Shown piece by piece: positions 4,247 to 8,640 of a stretch of DNA of 8,640 nt. The DNA lies in contig JBKGZI010000261.1 of assembly GCA_046545675.1 (NCBI GenBank), positions 1 to 8,640 on the forward strand. The letters run 5' to 3'. Position numbers and translations under genes: made by a program. Source of the DNA: CAYLTX01 sp046545675 (GTDB lineage Bacteria; Myxococcota_A; Bradymonadia; Bradymonadales; Bradymonadaceae). How positions within the stretch are numbered: position 1 is the first letter of the stretch; the number at the start of each line of letters is the position of its first letter. The notes under the pieces were generated by a model that was not told the origin of the DNA, did not search any database, and saw only the letters and a program-made list of their open reading frames with translations.

Positions 4247-6589
4247 ATGTTCGACCTCTTTGGCGACTATAACGCCGGTGATATCCTGTGGTTGGGCGAT
4301 TGGAGCCCGGCCTGGATCGTCGTGCTGGCCGTCCTGGGCCTGCTGGTCATCGCGATCAGCGCCTACGACCTCAAAAACCTGGCCGCCCACAGGCGCTGGA
4401 CGCTGGTGGGGCTGCGCGGGGCGGTCTACGCGATGGCCGTGGTGTTGCTGCTCGAGCCGGCCGTCGACTTAAAGCACGTCTCCAAGGTCAAAAACGACGT
4501 GGCCGTGCTCGTCGACACCAGCCGCTCGATGACCCTCAAGGCCCAAAAAGACGGCGACGAGACCCGCCACGACCGCGCCCAGGAGGCCCTCGATGACTTC
4601 AAGTCGGTCACCGAGCGCGGCAAGGACGACCACAACTTCCACTTCTTCGCCTTCGGCGAGGACACCCGCCCGAGCTCGCGCTCCTCGCTCGCCTCGGGCC
4701 CGGCCGGCGACGACGCCTCCGATATGAGCGGCGCGCTCGACAGAGTCAAAGAAGAGCTCGACGTCGATAACCTTGGCGGGCTGGTGGTCTTGTCCGACGG
4801 CATCGACACCGGAGCCATCGGCCGGCGCGTCCAGCGCGGCGAGGCCGTCGACGAGGCCACCCTCGACCAGCTCGACAGCCTCGACGCGCCGGTCAACACG
4901 TTGGCCGCGGCCTCTTCGGAGGGCCTGCGCGACGTGGCGATCACACGCGTGCTGCACGATGATTTTGCCTTCATCCACAATAAAGTCAGCGTCGACGTCG
5001 ACCTGCAGGTCATCGGCATGCAGGAGAAGACCTTCCCGGTCGAGCTTCGCCGCGAAGGTGAGCTCTTGCAGACCCGCCAGGTCAGCATCAGCCCCGACGA
5101 GACCGACTATCGGGTCAGCTTTGATTTCGTCCCCGAGCAGCTCGGCAAGGAGATCTACACGGTCACCACCCCGGAGTTCTCCGGGGAGGTGCTCACCGAG
5201 AATAATATCAGCCACTTTCTGCTCAACGTCATCCGCGACAAGGTGCGCGTGCTGCAGGTCGTCGGCCAGCCGAGCTGGGACGAGCGCTTCTTGCGCCGTC
5301 ACCTCAAGAAGAATCCCAATTACGACCTGATCAGCTTCTTCATCCTTCGCACCGACAAGAACGTCCAACTGGTGCCCAACGACGAGCTCAGCCTGATTCC
5401 GTTCCCGACCCGCGAGCTCTTCGAAGACGAGCTGGGCAGCTTCGATCTGGTGATCTTCCAAAACTTCAACTTCGGCCCCTATAATATGCGCCATTACCTG
5501 CCGCGCATCGCCGAGTTCGTCAAAGACGGCGGCGGGTTTGCGATGGTCGGGGGCGATCTGTCCTTTGCCAGCGGCGGCTATGCGGGCACGCCCATCGAGG
5601 ACATCCTGCCGGTTCGTCTGCCGCCGACCGGTGATCCGTCCAGCGCCATCGACACCGAGCACTTCCGGCCCAATTTGAGCGAGTCGGGGCTGCGACACCC
5701 GATCACCCAACTGGCCTTCGACCCGCAGTCGAACGTCAATATCTGGGGGAAGCTGCCCGAGTGGCGCGGCTCGAATGTCGTCGCCGGCGCCAAGTCCGAC
5801 GCCACGGTGCTGGCTACCCACCCCAACCTGACCTACGAGGGCAAACCGATGCCGACCATCGCCGTCAGCGAGGTCGGCGAGGGACGCTCGATGGCGCTGA
5901 CCTCCGATTCGACCTGGCGCTGGGCGTTTAAAAATGTGGGCGAAGGCGGCACCTCGCGCGAGTATCAGAACCTGTGGAATAGCGCGATCCGATGGCTCAT
6001 CAAGGACCCCGAGCTCAAACTCATCAAGGTCGACGTGCCAGAGGACGTCTCCCCCCCGGGCGGCGATATCGAGGCGACCGTGCGCATCTCCAAGCCCGAC
6101 TATTCGCCGGCCGACGGCGTCGAGGGCGAGCTGCGCATCCTGCGCCGCGACCTGCAACAGCCCGACGACGACAAGCTGCCTCCCTTCGAGCAGCTCGAGG
6201 TGGTCGACTACGAGACCGATCATAACGGCGAGGCGACCATCGACATCCCGGTGCGCGAGACCGGCGTCTACCAGCTCGACGCCGAGGCGCGCACTGACGC
6301 CGGCGAGCTCACCGACCGCGACATCTTCTTGTCGGTGCCCGAGGTCAACGAGTTCCGCCAGATCATCCCCCGCGAGAAGCTCCTCGCCGCGATGTCCGAG
6401 GCCACCGACGGCTACCACACCGTCTTACCCGACTTCGACGGCTCATCTCTCAACTTCGAGCCGCCCAGCTACGTCAAGGTCAACCGCCGGCAGGTCATCC
6501 AGTTGTGGGATAGCTTCATTATCTTCTTTATCATCCTCGGCCTGCTCGGCGCCGAGTGGACGCTACGGCGCCATTGGGGCCGACTGTAG
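4247..6589 (+). CDS. VWA and glutamine-amidotransferase-like membrane protein
   Basis: A 780-residue membrane protein. Two N-terminal transmembrane helices (about 21-40 and 53-70) resemble BatA-type proteins. A VWA domain follows (about 84-220) with MIDAS residues Asp90-x-Ser92-x-Ser94 in LVDTSRSM, Ser158-Asp159 in the usual Thr position, and Asp184 in VLSDG. Next come a beta-sandwich-like stretch (about 245-325) and a class I glutamine-amidotransferase-like domain: RVLQVVGQPSWDERFLRRHL (334-353), FDLVIFQNF (399-407), FVKDGGGFAMVGG (424-436) and an ending near LPVRLP. It has no cysteine, so catalysis is not expected. A second beta-sandwich lies at about 600-698, and a final helix at about 754-770 with a basic tail. 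Most of the chain should be periplasmic or extracytoplasmic. The ATG follows the DUF4159 stop by three bases, with AAGGTGG eight bases upstream, so the two are almost certainly one operon. The role is probably a metal-dependent scaffold for assembly; this is inference. Confidence 0.92.
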   Translation: MFDLFGDYNAGDILWLGDWSPAWIVVLAVLGLLVIAISAYDLKNLAAHRRWTLVGLRGAVYAMAVVLLLEPAVDLKHVSKVKNDVAVLVDTSRSMTLKAQKDGDETRHDRAQEALDDFKSVTERGKDDHNFHFFAFGEDTRPSSRSSLASGPAGDDASDMSGALDRVKEELDVDNLGGLVVLSDGIDTGAIGRRVQRGEAVDEATLDQLDSLDAPVNTLAAASSEGLRDVAITRVLHDDFAFIHNKVSVDVDLQVIGMQEKTFPVELRREGELLQTRQVSISPDETDYRVSFDFVPEQLGKEIYTVTTPEFSGEVLTENNISHFLLNVIRDKVRVLQVVGQPSWDERFLRRHLKKNPNYDLISFFILRTDKNVQLVPNDELSLIPFPTRELFEDELGSFDLVIFQNFNFGPYNMRHYLPRIAEFVKDGGGFAMVGGDLSFASGGYAGTPIEDILPVRLPPTGDPSSAIDTEHFRPNLSESGLRHPITQLAFDPQSNVNIWGKLPEWRGSNVVAGAKSDATVLATHPNLTYEGKPMPTIAVSEVGEGRSMALTSDSTWRWAFKNVGEGGTSREYQNLWNSAIRWLIKDPELKLIKVDVPEDVSPPGGDIEATVRISKPDYSPADGVEGELRILRRDLQQPDDDKLPPFEQLEVVDYETDHNGEATIDIPVRETGVYQLDAEARTDAGELTDRDIFLSVPEVNEFRQIIPREKLLAAMSEATDGYHTVLPDFDGSSLNFEPPSYVKVNRRQVIQLWDSFIIFFIILGLLGAEWTLRRHWGRL

Positions 6590-6826
6590 GCCGGGATCGA
6601 GTTCCCAGACCAAAGATGGTCTTGCACCCATCGTCCGGACAAAATCTTCCAAGTCATCGACCAACAAAGTTGAGTGAAGCGTCACTGTGCGATACGTTGG
6701 TGACAACTAGATTGCCCGCCTGACATCGTCTGCCTCGCAACCGCCCCGACAAGCTTCGTCGGGGAAATACGGCGAGTATATGGCGAGACTGTCAGACCAA
6801 GTGAACGCAGTGCGCGAGTTGTCCCC
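6590..6826. other. Intergenic with a GC hairpin
   Basis: No gene is recognised here. At 6744-6764 a perfect 7-base stem, CCCCGAC and GTCGGGG, closes a 7-base loop containing AAGCTT. No T-tract follows on either strand, so it is not a canonical intrinsic terminator; it may be a Rho-independent-like hairpin, an operator or chance. The promoter for the zinc-ribbon gene should lie in this interval, but I cannot point to it. Confidence 0.4.
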
Positions 6827-8640
6827 ATGGGAGACTCTCCCGAAGTCGTCAAAATCGCCTGTCCAGGCTGTGAAACGCAGTTTCGGTTGAAGCCCAAGAA
6901 GGGGCGGCTTCCCAAAGGCCCGGTGCCCTGCCCCAAGTGCGCCGAGAGCATTCCGGTCGTTGAGGAGAATATTCTCCGTAAGTCGGTCACCAAAAAGAGC
7001 AGCGCCCCTAAGGCTCGTGCGTTCAACAAGTCCGCCGGGCCACGAGACGACACCAAAAAGAGCAGCACGGTCACCGGCAGCCCTATCTCGGGTGGCCCCA
7101 ATCCCACGCCGCACCACGTCGACGCCGTCGACCCCGACGCCGATGAGGACGATGAGTTCGACCACGTCAGCGCCGCCCCGAGTCTCGACCAGAGTGACCC
7201 CAAGTCGACCTTCTTGGGCATGGGCTCGGCCCTTGCGGCCATCCCGGGCCCCGGTCAAGCCAATAAAGAGAGCGACGAGGACCAGGAGCATCGCCACGAC
7301 AAGACCGCCGTGGTCGACGGCGAGCTGCTCGACAAGATTCGCAGCGAGTCGAGCGTCGTCGAAGACGACGAGGGAGAGCCCGACGACGATCACCTTCGGC
7401 AGACCTCCGAGAACAAAGGGCTTCTGCGCGACACTGCCGAAAAGCCGGCGGCCAAACCCGACGAAGATGAGTCCGAATCCGCCCCGGGCCACCAAGTCAT
7501 CGGTAAGATCAAGCTCAAGAAGAAGCTCGCTCGGCGCCTGCGAAAGAATCTACAACCCAAAGAAGGCGACGACTCTGAGCAGAAGACGGCCGCTAAAAAG
7601 CCGTCGCTCGCCTCACTTCTAAAGAAAGCGCGCGACCGCAAAAACAAGAGCCAAGCCGGCGACTCCAGCGAGGACCACACGAGCGCGGCCGACAACAGCG
7701 GCGAGCAAAAATTCGACCAGGCTCTCGACGACCTGGCCGACGAGACGGCGCGCGCGCTGAATTCGAAGGACACGGAGTCGCCGGACAAAGCTCCCAAGGA
7801 TGACCCCGGCGCGACCGCCCCGGCCGACAATGATTTTGTCCAGCCCCGCAATTTCGACAGCGGCGATTCGAGCATGATCGACATGCTGCGACGCCGTGTC
7901 GCCGAAAACCAGCAACCCGGCGCCGCCAGCGAGCGTCGCGGCAGCGGCTATATCCGCCTGCCGACCGCCGAGATCCAGGACGTGCTCGGCCAGGGCAGCT
8001 ATCGATTGCGCGTCGAAGATATCGTCTACGAGCCGATCGACAAGGAGGGGCTCACCCAGTTGGTCAAGCGCGGTGTCTTGCTCGGTGCCGAGCAGATCGC
8101 CGACGCCGACGGCGACTGGATGCCGATCACCGAGCACCCCGTCTTCCACGAGCTTCGCCGAAAGATGGCCCGCGAGGCCCACGACCTCCTCGCCCAATAC
8201 GGCAAGCCTGCTGAACCCGCCGGGGGCGAGCGCGCCGATCTGCCCACTCCGGCCAAAGGCGCCGGCAACGCCAACTTGCCCGCTCCGGCCGATGTCGGCC
8301 TGCCCGCCTCGCCCGGTAGCGAGTCCAATGACGCCTTGGACGAGCAGCTCGACGAGGAGAGCATCCCGACCATCGACGCCGACCTGGACGAGGAAGCAGA
8401 GGCGGCTGCTCGCGATCTCTTTGGTGATGCCGACGGATTGAGCGACGACTTCGAGGACACCCTCGTTGCCGATGGCGGTGGTGCGCCGCCGCCGATGCCG
8501 ACGCCGGCCAAACAATCTGAGCCCGGCGAGCCTGCTCAGTCCGCCGAGCCTGCTCAGTCCGCCGAGCCTGCTCAGTCCGCTCAGCCCGCTCAGCCCGCTC
8601 AGCCCGCTCAGCCCGCTCAGCCCGCTCAGCCCGCTCAGCC
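6827..8640 (+). CDS. MJ0042-type zinc-ribbon protein, low-complexity (partial)
   Basis: The frame is open from ATG (6827) through the window end: 604 complete codons and no stop. Residues 11-40 form an MJ0042-family zinc ribbon with Cys12-x-x-Cys15 and Cys35-x-x-Cys38 (ACPGCETQFR, PCPKCAE). A long charged, low-complexity and probably disordered linker follows (about 50-350), with acidic runs and two basic patches (IKLKKKLARRLRK near 228-240; LLKKARDRKNK near 264-274). A compact segment (about 374-445), starting GYIRLPTAEIQDVL and including VYEPIDKEGLTQLVKRGVLL and DGDWMPITEHPVF, resembles the GYF_2-like domains that accompany such ribbons in myxobacterial proteins; that match is by eye. An acidic stretch (near 500-550) and an Ala-Gln-Pro repeat (from about 569) close the visible part. 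No upstream alternative start exists nearby, and no Shine-Dalgarno precedes the ATG. A regulatory or scaffold role is likely; downstream domains are unseen. Confidence 0.82.
   Translation, partial: MGDSPEVVKIACPGCETQFRLKPKKGRLPKGPVPCPKCAESIPVVEENILRKSVTKKSSAPKARAFNKSAGPRDDTKKSSTVTGSPISGGPNPTPHHVDAVDPDADEDDEFDHVSAAPSLDQSDPKSTFLGMGSALAAIPGPGQANKESDEDQEHRHDKTAVVDGELLDKIRSESSVVEDDEGEPDDDHLRQTSENKGLLRDTAEKPAAKPDEDESESAPGHQVIGKIKLKKKLARRLRKNLQPKEGDDSEQKTAAKKPSLASLLKKARDRKNKSQAGDSSEDHTSAADNSGEQKFDQALDDLADETARALNSKDTESPDKAPKDDPGATAPADNDFVQPRNFDSGDSSMIDMLRRRVAENQQPGAASERRGSGYIRLPTAEIQDVLGQGSYRLRVEDIVYEPIDKEGLTQLVKRGVLLGAEQIADADGDWMPITEHPVFHELRRKMAREAHDLLAQYGKPAEPAGGERADLPTPAKGAGNANLPAPADVGLPASPGSESNDALDEQLDEESIPTIDADLDEEAEAAARDLFGDADGLSDDFEDTLVADGGGAPPPMPTPAKQSEPGEPAQSAEPAQSAEPAQSAQPAQPAQPAQPAQPAQPAQ
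8531..8640 (+). repeat. 9/18-bp in-frame tandem repeat (Ala-Gln-Pro)
   Basis: Two copies of an 18-base unit, CCTGCTCAGTCCGCCGAG (8531-8548, 8549-8566), are followed by a transitional copy (8567-8584) and then six exact copies of CCCGCTCAG (8585-8638), continuing past the window. The 18-base unit is itself two diverged 9-base units. In the zinc-ribbon protein it encodes PAQSAE then PAQ repeats. Unit length is a multiple of three, so copy-number change would alter linker length without breaking the frame. Exact identity of the last six copies suggests recent slippage or recombination, or an assembly-sensitive spot. Confidence 0.9.

Noticed and set aside
3497..4390. 297-residue open frame on the minus strand
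   Set aside because: It is antisense to the DUF4159 gene and crosses the junction between two well-supported genes; there are no recognisable motifs.
4469..6418. 649-residue open frame on the minus strand
   Set aside because: It is antisense to the VWA/amidotransferase-like gene, whose domains and operon spacing are clear. Its translation is a low-complexity Val/Gly/Asp/Leu mix without motifs, a common shadow in GC-rich genes.
6707..8515. Long minus-strand open frames (6707-7495, 7619-8515)
   Set aside because: They are antisense to the zinc-ribbon frame, which has the CxxC/CxxC motif and stays open for over 1.8 kb; the minus-strand translations are repetitive and motif-free.

Overview
The window looks like a chromosomal segment of a GC-rich Gram-negative bacterium. 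A Tat-exported DUF4159 protein next to a VWA/glutamine-amidotransferase-like membrane protein, together with an MJ0042 zinc-ribbon protein carrying long acidic low-complexity linkers, suggests a Myxococcota/Bradymonadales-type ('deltaproteobacterial') genome. That placement is inference from gene content; no marker gene is present.

The left third (about 1-3300) reads as an accessory region. Two full copies of a complex palindromic repeat, A (about 52-333) and B (about 3026-3300), lie in the same orientation about 3 kb apart. A compact derivative C (about 797-887) and a solo end D (about 2948-3001) lie between them. Each full copy has imperfect inverted ends, a small G/C hairpin in each arm, and an inner stem. 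Two of these stems differ between A and B by paired, structure-preserving changes. The layout resembles a REPIN or MITE. A small DUF559 (Vsr-like) nuclease gene (313-699, minus strand) sits exactly between A and C and takes its last codons and stop from the end of A. Between C and D are two genes of visibly lower GC: an unrecognised exported protein (1310-1957) and a six-cysteine lipoprotein with propeller-like repeats (1990-2928).

The middle (3479-6589) is a tight two-gene operon of higher GC. A Tat-signal DUF4159 protein is followed after 3 bases by a 780-residue membrane-anchored protein with a VWA domain, a cysteine-less glutamine-amidotransferase-like domain and beta-sandwich segments. 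In many bacteria this pair belongs to MoxR/DUF58/BatA-type clusters thought to act in envelope or complex assembly; the usual ATPase and DUF58 partners are not in this window.

The right end (6827 to beyond 8640) is one long open frame. It starts with an MJ0042-type CxxC/CxxC zinc ribbon, continues through an acidic disordered linker and a compact GYF-like domain, and runs off the window inside a 9-bp Ala-Gln-Pro tandem repeat. No rRNA, tRNA, CRISPR array or classical transposase was seen. The strongest candidate for something undescribed is the structured repeat family paired with the DUF559 nuclease.
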